Source: Brevipalpus yothersi (Eukaryota > Arthropoda > Arachnida > Trombidiformes > Tenuipalpidae). Taken from it: a stretch of 64,000 bases of DNA. A model generated the notes under the pieces. It was not told the DNA's origin. It ran no database searches and saw nothing but the letters and a program-made list of their open reading frames with translations. This document shows positions 34,505-47,268 of the stretch, in pieces. How positions within the stretch are numbered: position 1 is the first letter of the stretch; the number at the start of each line of letters is the position of its first letter. A program made the position numbers and the translations under genes. Location: NCBI GenBank assembly GCA_003956705.1, contig QZCP01000031.1, positions 93,760 through 157,759 of the forward strand. The letters run 5' to 3'.

Positions 34505-34608
34505 CAGAGTTAAGTCAACATCTTTCAACACAGTTTTTGATGGTGAATTTGCATTCCTCATACCCGTGGGTCGAAAATAATCGAATTTTCATGCTCTGTG
34601 ACCAAAAA

Positions 34609-34614
34609 AATAAA
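34609..34614 (+). terminator. Candidate polyadenylation signal
   Basis: AATAAA after a run of seven A, 735 bp past the stop of the ORF at 33632-33874. It is the first AATAAA I see downstream of that ORF. Confidence 0.3.
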
Positions 34615-35057
34615 ACTTTCCATGGCTAATTATTTCTTCTATTCATCTTTTCATGAGTAACGATTACGAATGAAACATTTTCGTTTTCTGCTCCTTTCCA
34701 ATTGAATTCTGCTGGGATTCATTTGATGTGAGCTTCAATTTTTTGGACAATTGTGATGCAGGAGAAACAAACGAAACGAAAGAGAAAGATGGAAAGAGAG
34801 AAAGAAAGAAAGGGAAGATATTCTTTCATCCCATTTCAGTGGGCATCATGTATATCAAGTAAACTTGAAATTATAATGATTCATTTAGAATTATTGAATA
34901 ACAAATTGACTTGAATTGGTGTTTCAAATGTTGGAACATGGAGAAGCAGATAGAAGATTAAGATGATGGTGTTGTTTTGCTTCTTTCGAACAACAAAACT
35001 AGAGGCCACTTATATTCAATGAACTTTTTTTCTGGAGAACCAGATCAATTTAATTCG

Positions 35058-35104
<47 letters not shown>

Positions 35105-35333
35105 ATCGGTTTTAATGGTGAGGCTTCTCTCTCTTCTCTCATCCAACCCAGAAACAATTATATTTATACACACACACTATCATCATTATCAAGCATTTGG
35201 ATATCATGTTTTTTTGGTGCGAAATATATATTCCTGATAAAATCTGGTGGTTAATATTAATGGTTTCATGGTCATTTGGTGTATGATCAATTGTTAATTT
35301 TGACAAGACATGGACACGCGAATCGAATCAAGT

Positions 35334-35369
<36 letters not shown>

Positions 35370-36755
35370 TGAATGAGTACAATTTTAGAAAGAATCAATT
35401 GAAACTTTCCATGATATTGCATCATATCAAGTGTACATAACGGCTACACAATTATAGTAGTTTTGTTTTTGGTGAATAATGATAATAAAGTGAAGAGGTT
35501 CCATTAGAATCATCTCATCAAGTCCACTCCTCATCTGTTTTCATTCTTCACCTTACTTTGCCTTGCCTATTAATCGTTCTTTCATCTTCTTCCACTAGCC
35601 CATACCTAACATATGTCCATACTAATGAATATATAAAAACTGAGAACAACCAGAAAAAATGTTTCATTAAAGACATTGAATCATACCTTACATGTACACA
35701 CACACATATTCTATTTTCACAGCATCTTTCATTAGTATTACTAAGGATGAAAGAGTAAGAGAAAGAAAAAGAAGCTCAAAAATAACGATCTACTGTATCA
35801 GTAGATGATTTCATCTTTCACATCTTCATCTTCCTCCTAAATCATACCTTATACACATCAAAATTCATGTCTAACCGGGCTAACCCAAAATTTTTCTAAA
35901 TTGCTACTGCAATGGCTACTACTACCATCACTTTGGGTTCCATTAGAACTTTTTCTTGAACAAATTTCACGATTTGTAATCTATTTTATCATGATGCATG
36001 ATGCATGATGCAACATCACATATATATACATATGTGTGTATGTATATACAGATACATCAGCCCATACTAATCTAAAATCGTAGCCTCATCAAATACAGAT
36101 AGACATTGCATCATGTCACCTCATGTAAGGACGGTGGAAATGAGGAATGATATTGGAAAATGGATTCATTCAGTATATACTTAAAGGTCACATCTGCATG
36201 GCCTTTTACAATATATATGCGAATGTGTGTGGATGAGAGATAGGTCCACATGAGGCGATGAGAATGTTGATATTATCGCCTCAGACAGAATCGGGAAATG
36301 ATGCAGATGCTCCATTACTCTGGCCTCATGTGTATCTGTATTTACGTTGGATCCGAAAAACCGTTACGTTTGAGGAAAGGAAAGGAAAGGAGAGAGATAG
36401 AGGAAGAGAATAAAGAAAAAGGTTTTGCACGATGTCAAAAATCAGATCATGATGATGAAAATTGTGGTGGTGATGAATATGAGTAACATATCAAACTGTC
36501 AGAAATCATGCTAAGACGTCGAATAATATGTACCGACGGATGCTGATGATATATAAAAGAGAGTAGAGCATCTTTTCGTTAACAGAACCTCTTTCTCTCT
36601 CTCTCTCCCCTCATGATATCAACATTGAGTTGATATTTCATTTATCCAGAGTGTCCAACTGATTCAATTTGATTTAGTGAACAAGTTTCTACCTCGGATG
36701 AATGGAGTAATAGAAAGAGAGAAAGAGAGATGAACATTTTTTATCTTCATCTTCG

Positions 36756-36796
<41 letters not shown>

Positions 36797-36952
36797 TCAT
36801 GCAAAAGCGAGAAAGAAGATAAAAAGAAGCTCAACTCGGGCTACTCTGTGTCGGGCAATGGAACAGGATCTCCAGGTCATCATGATATCGCTATCAAGTG
36901 TACCGCCGAAAAATTTAGTTCATAGTTTTGCCCTCAGGATAGGTTAACAAAT

Positions 36953-36955
<3 letters not shown>

Positions 36956-37015
<60 letters not shown>
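36956..37015. repeat. (CT)n microsatellite, 60 bp
   Basis: Perfect run. Confidence 0.96.
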
Positions 37016-37019
<4 letters not shown>

Positions 37020-37816
37020 CACTGGCTTCTGCATGTTAAAAGTCTCCTAAAATTTTGGCCCTCGTACATCAGGCCATTACACTTGCTACATATTGGCCTT
37101 ACTACTACTACTAAAGGTCCGGTCATACAGGTACATGTGGCCGGCTTCTTCTGCTTCATACATATCTTATTCTGTATCTTTTTCTTTTTATTCTTCTTCT
37201 TATTCTGGATATTCAAGATTTAAGATTACATGAAGAGAGAAAGAGAGGCTTGATTTTTCTTTTCTTCTCTTTTTTATCCTCTCTTTCTCTCTTAACTCAT
37301 TTTCGGCCACTACTACTAAGTTACATGTAGCAACACATACTGAATTGTGATGCTGATATTATTATTCCAAAATCAGGGAAAACATAATTAGACATAATAA
37401 AAGTCAGTTATTTCATCTTCTTCATTCTTATGTCGGACATGTGTGTGTGTGTGTATGTGAGTCTGATGTATGGAAGAGCTCACCTTGATGATCAATGGAA
37501 TAATGTGTATCGGCATCTTGATAGGGGAAGAAAAATTATTTGAACTTGAAAGTAGCTTGATGGCCAATTTGAGATCAATCGGCTAAATGACTTGGGCGAT
37601 CAAAGACCAATGAAAAATGTGGAAAATTTTTTTCTTCCTTTCTTTTCCATCTTAAGCATCGACAATGACTGTGTATGCGTGTGTATATGTGTGTATGTGT
37701 GTCCAAGCAATAAAACTTTCCCAATCACATCCTGAATTGAGCACCCTTTTTTATACATCATCATTCAAAATAGATACCCTTCAGCATGAAAGTCCCGTTA
37801 TCATGAATCGAGAGAG

Positions 37817-37818
<2 letters not shown>

Positions 37819-37882
<64 letters not shown>
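37819..37882. repeat. (GA)n microsatellite, 64 bp
   Basis: Perfect run; the left arm of a potential giant hairpin with the CT tract that starts 68 bp downstream. Confidence 0.96.
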
Positions 37883-37884
<2 letters not shown>

Positions 37885-37949
37885 GTCCTAAAGTTCTGTT
37901 GGGCCAAATAGCAGCGGGCGCTGGCCCACTATTATAATAGTGATCTTTT

Positions 37950-37950
<1 letters not shown>

Positions 37951-38006
<56 letters not shown>
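37951..38006. repeat. (CT)n microsatellite, 56 bp
   Basis: Perfect run, complementary to the GA tract at 37819-37882. Confidence 0.96.
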
Positions 38007-38011
<5 letters not shown>

Positions 38012-39578
38012 AATGGGCCGTCGTTTGCATACTCGTTTCGGCCTTTATGACAGTATCAATCAGCTTCAAGTACATAAATTAGATCCGAAATTTTTAATTA
38101 ACATTCTGATATGAGTCCAGATCAACTCTATCGATTCATTTGCATATGCAATAATACACAATATACACGCCCTCCTATCATGATGATGCTATAGGAATAT
38201 ATATGTGTACGGCAAGTTCATATCATGCAAGCAACGAAGGTAGTGAACAATCGCAACACTGTCCACTTGCGTGTACAACGTTGGTGGGTCAACATTTTTC
38301 ATGGTGAATGATGATTAATTTTGCGTATGCAATAGATGAAGTAGAGAAGAGAGAGAAAGAGAGAAATGAATTTTCATTATACCATTCAATCATCCGTTTA
38401 AAATGTAGTTTGTATGGAATGTGATGAAGGTGTGAGACTGTTTCATCTGATGGGCGATTAATTGTTGATTGAGCATTACATTTCTGATCGTATATAATAG
38501 TGATAATATGGAATCTGAAAGTGCAAAATATGCACATTGATTGGCTCACTGAATGCAAAAAGGAAGAGAAAGATGGAGAGATATTTGAAATTCGAGAAAA
38601 ATCGAAAATATATCGCAAGAAAGCAATTGATCCATGATGGAATGGTGTAAACGATCAATCAGAATTTTTTTTCTCGCCACCATATTTTCACATTTTTTGG
38701 CTACTTGAATGGAAGGTTTCGCTTCACTAGATCAGATTTTCATGAACATTTTTCATGGAGGAGAGAGAAAAAGAAAAAATTCAGACAAATGACATTCATC
38801 TACTTGACAAAATTTGGCCACTTTTTCCTAAATTTTATTGCCTACACTTGATATTTGGAAGTCATCTTGAAAGTTTTTTGCCTCACTTTTTTACTGTATC
38901 ATCATGAAAAACGATAAAAAGAAAAAGAAAAAGAAGAATATAAGAATTAAAGAGCAAAAATCATCTGGTCTACTGGACTCTCTCTCTCTTTCTTTTTATC
39001 CATCCTCTTTCAGGGAAGAGATAAACAAAACGAATAAGGAACACACTTCAGCATGGCTTGACTTTTGAAACTCTCACCACGACATCATGTCAGGTCATCC
39101 ATTGTTTGTATTTGTTGGGATAAATTTTCTCTATCAGAAGGCATACTAAATGTTCAAAAAAGAAGAGAGAGAGAGAGATACGTTCTCTTTCTTCCTTCTC
39201 TTGATGAATTGATGAAGAGAAACAGGGGGATGAACGGCGAAGAGGAATAGGCCTTTTCGGAAAGAGAAATTTTTTTCCAACGATAATTTGAATTCATTGA
39301 TGATCATCAATTGGGTGACATAATCGAGAGGAGTAAATTTACGCTGTATTGTTGTTGTTATCATTATTGTTGTTAGTAAACAAAGTGATCTGGGTGCTTC
39401 CGATGAACCTTATCCTAAATATCATCAATTCATCACCAAGAATTCAGGAGAAGTAGTAGTAGAGGGAGAATTAGGCAAAGTAGACTGGTGGAAGCATGAA
39501 CAATCGATTGAATCGGTTTCAAAAATGTTCGGGAGCAAGAAATTAGCTAAGTAAATTGGGATGAAATTAGAGCAACCG

Positions 39579-39623
<45 letters not shown>

Positions 39624-40254
39624 TAAGTTAGCTCAGAAAAATGTGATGATTCAAGAGAGAGAGAGAGAGAGAAGGAGAAGTCTTGGTGAAGTGTAGTCGG
39701 AAGTTGGAATGGCATTCGTTTTGTATGAACAGTAATTCAGTAAGTTCAATAGGGATGCTGCTCAGGTGTGTATGTGGGTTGAGATTGACTTTGGGATGCT
39801 GGTGGGTGATCTCATGCTCACCTATCTTTCTTCTTCTCTCTCTCTCTTTCCTGCTCAACCCACTCTGAGTCAAGTTTTCAATAGAATCTTCTTCATTACA
39901 CGACAATTATCTGATCATATAATAGATGAGATTATTTGAAGAAAATAGCAGTAGTAGTAGTTGTTGGAATAAAAGAATAGTCAATAGATGATCATGATCG
40001 TCGTATTTAGAGATGCATTTTTTCGTGGAAATTTTATTAACGAATCAAGCGGCCAACAGTGTGGAGGGCCAAAAATGAGTAAATTAAAAAATTTGATAAT
40101 AAGTTAACGTTGAAAAAATGGGTGAAAATTTTGGAAGATGACTGTTAAAAAGAATGAGAATAAGATGATGATTTACAGTTAACTCGATTGTTTTATCTCT
40201 CTTTTAACTTTTTAGACAAAACGTTTCTCTCCAATTCACCGGTTAAACGGGCAA

Positions 40255-40299
<45 letters not shown>

Positions 40300-40481
40300 T
40301 CAATTGTAAGAAGAGGATGATCAAGGAATCACTGGAAGATGAAGATGATCAGCGTCGAAGATCGTGATGAGTTGACTGATCATGTTGACCTTAATTTGAT
40401 TGTCGAGAGAGAGAGAGGAAAAGAGAGAGAAAGATGATGCTCACTGTGTGTAAGTGCAACTGGATGTTTAAGCGATAAAAT

Positions 40482-40483
<2 letters not shown>

Positions 40484-40549
<66 letters not shown>
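40484..40549. repeat. (GA)n microsatellite, 66 bp
   Basis: Perfect run. Confidence 0.96.
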
Positions 40550-40551
<2 letters not shown>

Positions 40552-42211
40552 CTTAACAAGTGGGCTGACGATCGGACTTTTAACAGGAGAAGTCAAAAAA
40601 GAACGTGAACATCGCTTAGTATTTTCGATGACCCAGAAAATCGATTCCTAATACTATCGATCATGATACATGATGGAACACAGCAATGAGGTAGTCGTGT
40701 TTAGCAGTGTCGATAAAAAAAAGTGTATGTGTGTGTGTATGTAGTCTATTACAAGAGGTATTCAGGCGAACATATTCGATGATCTTGAGAGATGACCACA
40801 GATACAGATACAGTTGAAAGAGAAAGAGAAGGAGAGAGATGAAAGCATTTGAACGGATCAAGAAAGAGATCAAGTGCAACATACTTAATCTAAGCTTCGC
40901 CTTTATTCTTTCTCGACGTAGACGTACACACGTACAGGTGTGTTGATATATATGTTCTAATCCATTTTGATTAGTGTGGCTAGTTGATCATCGATCGAAA
41001 AGTTATACATCTCTTCGGTAGCCTTCCTTGTTGCCATCAATGTAATCGTGTGTATATATACTATTGTGGCACTATATAATGGTATACCAGTTCGATATTG
41101 CGTTGATTTTTTTTTCTTCTTCTTCTGATCTACTCAATAATGATCATCAATCCAGATTCTTGAATCAAGATCAATTTTTTCCATCTCTTCTGTTAAAGCT
41201 CATGAAAACTTATATTCAACCTTTTAACACTCTCGCCACACTTTGACCTTGATTATATTTCAAGGAATGAATCAAAATTTGGAAGAATTTGAGAATGAAT
41301 GCTTTTCATGTATATATATAAAAATATGCCGAATGATCATTTTGGCCTTTTTTATCGGGATCAAAGAAAGAAAAAATGGATTCTGATGAAGACTCAATTT
41401 TAACAATCAAATTGAGAGTGGCAAAAAGAAAAGTTCTGTAGGAAAATTATATTATTATAAGTGGATGTATATAATTTTTTTTGGCTGATTCTTTTTATTT
41501 CTGGTGGAAAAAACTTCCAATTTTATGTTGCATGCTCTCTATCACCATCTTGATCATGGTTAATTCATCAAGGATAAAATGATCATGTTCTCATTGGAAT
41601 GTATACCAAGAACATGGATGAGGAGATGAAAGATTTTCATTATATTTGGGAGAAAATTTTTCGTAAGCATGAAGAAGAAGAAGAAAGTATGGAATCAGAA
41701 AAAAAAGAAAATCTCATCCAAAAAGGAAGTGTAAAACATCATCATGATGAATTCCATCATGAAAAAGAGCGATATTAAAGAGTATACAGTATATATAAAT
41801 ATATTCCGACCTTATGAGGTGTGTAGGTGGCTACAATAATTTTGCTAAATAGCTGATGATATGGATGATATGATGTGAAATTTTGAATTGAAAACAACAT
41901 TTGTCATCATGATATACATTGAATTGGAATTGAAAAAAAGAAGCTACATGATAAAGGGGTTTCACATGAATGTATGAATGATTTGAGAAAATTGAACCAA
42001 AACAAAAGCCGATGTGATCATAATTCAAAGTCATGGGAAATAATAAACCTTGTGAATGGTCTGAGACGATCGACCGACAAATCAAGTCAATCAAATCAAT
42101 TCGCCAGATTGGATAAGAAGATACATAATGTATATAATTTTTTTCATCGTGTCTGTCCCAGTGGAAAGTAATGAACTGATTAAATTGTTGAATGAATACA
42201 ATTCATTTACT

Positions 42212-42239
42212 ACACACACACACACACACACACACACAC
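42212..42239. repeat. (CA)n microsatellite, about 28 bp
   Basis: One of the few long CA runs; most dinucleotide tracts here are CT/GA. Confidence 0.93.
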
Positions 42240-43087
42240 TATATCACTATTATTCTTTCTTATTCTTCTTATTCCACTGATTTCACTTGAATCTCACCAC
42301 ATTCTCAACCTTATGTGTGTGTCTTTTCTTGGTTTCTCACTGTCAATGTCATCAGTCAGATCATTCAGATCGGAAAAACAGTTTCGGCTATCAAAATTCG
42401 AAAGGAATAATAAGCCGATCTGTATATGTATCGTGTGTGTATATATATTCGTTTTGCTTGTTTCTCCAGTTGATTTAGTTCTCATCGATATCAGGTCAAA
42501 AATTTTGAAGGCACACACACACACAGAAATAGCCCTATTAGACCTCTTATTGGAGCATTCATTCATGGAATATATTTCCACTTTTTTGGAATAGAAGAGG
42601 CCAAAAAACACACACACAAATACAGCTTGTATTCATGAGCATCCTTTTGAATATAATATATACACACGATTCCGCTTGATCAGCTCACCACAAGTACTCA
42701 ACAACATCCATCATCGATGGCTGGATGGGATTGAGATCAAGTGGACACACACAAAATATTGGAAAATATTGGCACCAAAAGTTGAGAGAGAAAAGATAAA
42801 TAAAAAAATGAGTTCCCTTAGAAAAATAAGTCAAGATTTGCCGAAATATGAGTCCACTTTTGGTGACAGATTTTCTCACATATCGTGGAATCAATTTGTA
42901 TGTTCATATATACCCACATTTGACCAGTTCTTTTGAGTGGATCAAAAATCATGGATGAACAAGATTGAAGAAGCCATTTTATGGATGATCATCATAATTC
43001 TTGTTGGAAAAGAGAGGCAATAAAGAGAGATATCAAATTTTTGAGAGAAAATCTTCCAGAGTAAATTAGCTACAAGTAAATAAGGCC

Positions 43088-43126
43088 CGTCTAACGCCAG
43101 GCCAGTTAGACGATCTAACTTAGATC
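43088..43126. repeat. Chain of three overlapping inverted repeats
   Basis: CGTCTAAC (43088-43095) pairs with GTTAGACG (43105-43112). AGTTAGA (43104-43110) pairs with TCTAACT (43114-43120). GATCTAA (43112-43118) pairs with TTAGATC (43120-43126). Neighbouring pairs share arms, so the stems exclude one another. A GC-rich patch continues to about 43215 and ends at a long CT tract. Confidence 0.75.
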
Positions 43127-43215
43127 TATTCAAGCAAATTTCGAGATGTGGCCATGTTGAGGCGCTCACGGCTCGCTTCGCTCGCCGTTCGCTACGTGCT
43201 GGCCAGCATAGAGCG

Positions 43216-43219
<4 letters not shown>

Positions 43220-43279
<60 letters not shown>
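43220..43279. repeat. (CT)n microsatellite, about 60 bp
   Basis: Perfect run, continuing impure to about 43299. It directly follows the GC-rich patch at 43085-43215. Confidence 0.96.
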
Positions 43280-43293
<14 letters not shown>

Positions 43294-45230
43294 TTCTCTA
43301 CTAATCCTTCGCCTCGGGTAGTGGATGAAGAAGGAAGAGAAAGAGAAAGAAAGAGAAAAAGAAAGAGGCCGAGAAAGAGAACTCGTTACGGGCCATTTGA
43401 TTTTAACGACACCTTGCCGTAATAGTATAGATAGATAATTTTGGGAAGAAAAAATTTTTCGAAAAACAGATTGATCATGATTTGGGTCATATACTAAGAC
43501 TACTTTTATTCTTCACATCTTTAAGAAAAGATGAAAAAAATAATCATCAACACAGGCTACTGATGAGTGCTAAATGATGCTGATGCTTTTTGAGAAGTTG
43601 AACATCAAAAACAGCAAAATATAACGGATCATACTCATACTGATGGCCTATTGATAAGGTCAATATTTAGCTGCTGTCTTTTCGGTGTACTTTTGACCAC
43701 AACTTATTATCGTTAAGCTTATGCAGATTCTGTCACCATTTCTCATGAATTTAGCAAAGTTTCTACACTAACATTTCATCAAGTTAAGCTTTTTCAATAT
43801 CATATACCGTTAACACTGAGCTGGATGAAATATTATTCACATCTTCTTTGCCGAATGTTCTAAACAAGAAGAATCAGTTAGAAGGGAATATTCGAAGTGT
43901 ACGCCAAACTAAATCTCGATTCCAAAGAACTGAGAAGATTATACAGGTAGATTATATATATTCTCTTTTTGGAATAGAGAGAGATAGAGAGGAAAAAAAT
44001 AATACTAATAATCAATATCAGGGTTTCTATCCTGGAAAAAGATGAACCAAAATTGCAATGATTTGCATGAATCCAATGAACTTAATATTATATTCAAGAT
44101 TTTCTCTCTCCCTTACTCAAATGAATCAATAATAACAGCGATAAGTCAACATTATATGCATAAGTAGTAGTATGCAAGTTGGAACGATTGATCTGAAAAT
44201 GAAAATAGTAACAATCCAAGCATCACTCATACATATATTAAGAAGCCCTTTTCTCTTTGTTCCGATTCTTGTTGTTACCAAAAATGTATCTCTCTCTCAC
44301 ACACTTGTTAAGTATTTATTCAATATTCAAGAATATATATATATATATAATGTATTCTCAAATTTCAATATACATGCACATACCATTTCTATCCATCACT
44401 GGACACAGTAGTGGTGTTGGAATCGATTTTAGAGTCAATCGATGATGGTTAGAATATATTTAAAGAATAAAATTTTATCTCTCTCTCTCTCTTAACTTTC
44501 TCAACACTCTATTGGCACTTTGTTAACACTTGTCTTTGTATCTTTTTTTACTACCCATGAAAGAGAGAGAGAGAAAAAGATTGACCAACCATTCCGATTA
44601 GTGACCATGAAGGTGCGCCATCACAATCGATTGTTATATAATACATTTTGCCAAAAGTGGCCTCAACAATCAGCCAGCCAATGTTGTGGTCAGCATGATT
44701 TATCGAGTCCAATTTTTGTAATGTATGTCTACCATACATACAGGCACACATACCAAGTGTGCCAATCTTATTGACACCAGGGACAGGTAGAAATGCATAT
44801 ATACACTTTTATTTTATTTCGATAATCTTTAAGGAATTTCTCTTTCTCTTTACCTCTCTTTTTCGTGGGTGGATGTTCCCACCAAAAATGTTCTCAAATA
44901 TACATCTACCTTTTCTCTCTCCCTCTCCCCCAACATTAAGGAGAAGGAATGGCAAACACAGTTAACTTCATTTCTCTACCTCCTATTATTATTATATTAT
45001 ATTATTGGCCAAGTCCAGTTTCGATTCAATAGCTTCTATTGTTTCTTTTTCACACACACATAAGAGAAGTGAGATCATGGTCACTTCCAGATCAGATCAG
45101 ATTGCAACTTTCCTTTTTTTTTCTCTCTCTCTCTCTCTCTTTTCTATTCCCGCCAATCTAATTCTGATCACATATACACTAACTGAAATCTATTCTCTCT
45201 CTCTTCCAGGTATGGCAGGTAAAAAAGTGA

Positions 45231-45274
<44 letters not shown>

Positions 45275-47211
45275 TCTTCTCTTTTTTTCTAATCACTTTT
45301 ATATATGGATTTCTTTCATCAATTCACACGCTTCTCTTATATTTATATATATATATATATTTATTACGTTTATTGTTACTGACAGGTGAACAACGGTTGA
45401 CCAATGATAATTGGAAAATCATTGATCAGATGAATAATTTTTTCTATCTACTTTCTCTTTCTCTCTCTTTTGCCCTCCTCTACTGTGTCTACCTGTCATA
45501 TTGTGGTGTAAGGATCACCCAAAACAAGGCGGTATAGTTGAGTGTGGACAAAAAAGATCAGATGATCAACACACACACACACACATCAAGTCAGTGGCCA
45601 CAATATTGATACACTGTTATTAAAGGGTAACCCGAAGTGTCACACGCCTCTTCCATGTGGTCATGAATCATGAAATTTTTCTGATAAAATAGAAATATGA
45701 GCTTGACTGAACTTTTTGGTTAGAAAAACACTTTGTTCTTAGATGACAGATTATGATAGATTAAGAGAAAGAGGGATCGATATTCAGTGAAAGAGACGGT
45801 AGAGTGACGAAAAAAATGTGACGAAAAACATTCCTCAACAACATGTCCACCTACTATTAATCGTTCATTCAATCAGTAATAGAATAAAATTGTGTATCAA
45901 AATTGAAACTGACATTAGGGGGAACGATAATAGATTTGATAATGATTTATGGATATATCCAGAAACAGCTCAAAAACAGTTCTAGAAATGATCTTGCACC
46001 ATTCCATCAACACCTAACAATAAGAAATAAAAAGATATTCGAAAATATATCACTCCAAATGCATTTCATAAAATTCATAAGATATTGTGTTTGCATGTAT
46101 ATTTATACATGTATCTATCTATTCGCAAACGATACACACCGAAACATGCTCCAAGCAAAGAAAGTGGCCTGATAATTGGCCTGAATTGACAAAAATTTTT
46201 GATATTCAAGCATGTGTGAAAGTTTGATACACACAACATAACATACATATATTCTATCTTTAACAAGAGGTCCCACAAAAGCATGATACAGATTGCATGA
46301 TTGTAAGTCATCAATGAGTGAGTGTTATATTCAAGAGTGAAATGAAGCTAAGCATTTGTCGGCCTCATCGATAGCTGAGGTCAGGTAGTCAAGATGGAGA
46401 GAGGAATGAAAAAAAAAATTTATAGATTGCAGATTACTCCACACTTAGTAGTTGGAAAACCCTGGGGCATGCCCCTTCACCTTGTTCACTATATACACTA
46501 GTTTTTTTTGGGCAAAAATTGTGAGGGGCTTCAATTGAGTGTGTGGCCTACAAATTTCTAAGGTCAATGCCGTTATAAAGTGGTGTCAAAAAAGCTTTTT
46601 ATCAACCAAAAATTTGGTCACTCTCTACACACTTTATTTCCTCTCCCCTCCAAAACACATCTGTCAGAATTTATAAATTTATTTATATGTTTACCTGTTT
46701 TTTTTATCTGGTATTCCTTTTATCTATCTCTATTGCTTTCTCTTAAGCTCTCTCCAATTCGTACAGACATTATATTTGAGGCTTCAAAATTTTATTCCTC
46801 TAATCTGGGCTTCTCTTTCTCTCTTCTGAGGTGTATATACTTCTTTTTCGGCCGAAAAAGAAAATAGTTCAACCAACAAGCAAGGTGCATATAAAATTTT
46901 TATTCTAGCGTGTATGTTGTTGTTCTTGTTGTTGTTATATCCAAAGTCGAGATGATCATATGCACACAAACACACACACATACACAAATCACTTATGTAT
47001 AAATTCTGAAATCGAATCAATTCGTGCCATCCAATATTGTGGCCACTACCGAAAAGGTTCCGCGATCAATCTCTCAACGGTTGAGAAAATTTTGTTGAAT
47101 GAATTTTAAATTTTCTCTTCTCTCAACAAGAATGTATTTGTGCGTATATATATACTCACACATCAATTCGTCAATCAAATATATCAATACATGATTTCAA
47201 CCTACACTCAC

Positions 47212-47268
47212 AGTACCGCTAACGGTACCGCTAACGGTACAGCTAGCGGTACATCTGGGCACCCAGAT
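47212..47268. repeat. 12-bp minisatellite with embedded hairpins
   Basis: Four units in a row: AGTACCGCTAAC, GGTACCGCTAAC, GGTACAGCTAGC, GGTACATCTGGG. GTACCG/CGGTAC arms recur, so the array can form several small hairpins. The last unit runs into a 7-bp inverted repeat, ATCTGGG (47253-47259) with CCCAGAT (47262-47268). It is strikingly GC-rich for this region. Confidence 0.8.

Larger units (their letters stand above)
34631..43080. other. Non-coding, microsatellite-dense region
   Basis: About 8.4 kb with CT/GA tracts at 35062-35102, 35336-35367, 36760-36793, 36956-37015, 37819-37882, 37951-38006, 39584-39620, 40258-40296 and 40484-40549, and a (CA)n at 42212-42239. A heptamer repeat ATGATGC lies at 35991-36011. 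No frame has more than chance support. Confidence 0.5.

Noticed and set aside
36540..36600. TATATAAAAG promoter-like string
   Set aside because: No ORF of any interest follows within a reasonable distance, and TATATA strings are common in this AT-rich DNA.
43848..44045. Possible small exon ending CAG|GTAGAT
   Set aside because: The frame begins at a non-ATG codon. The only acceptor has a branch-like CTAAAC too close to the AG, and no partner exons were found.
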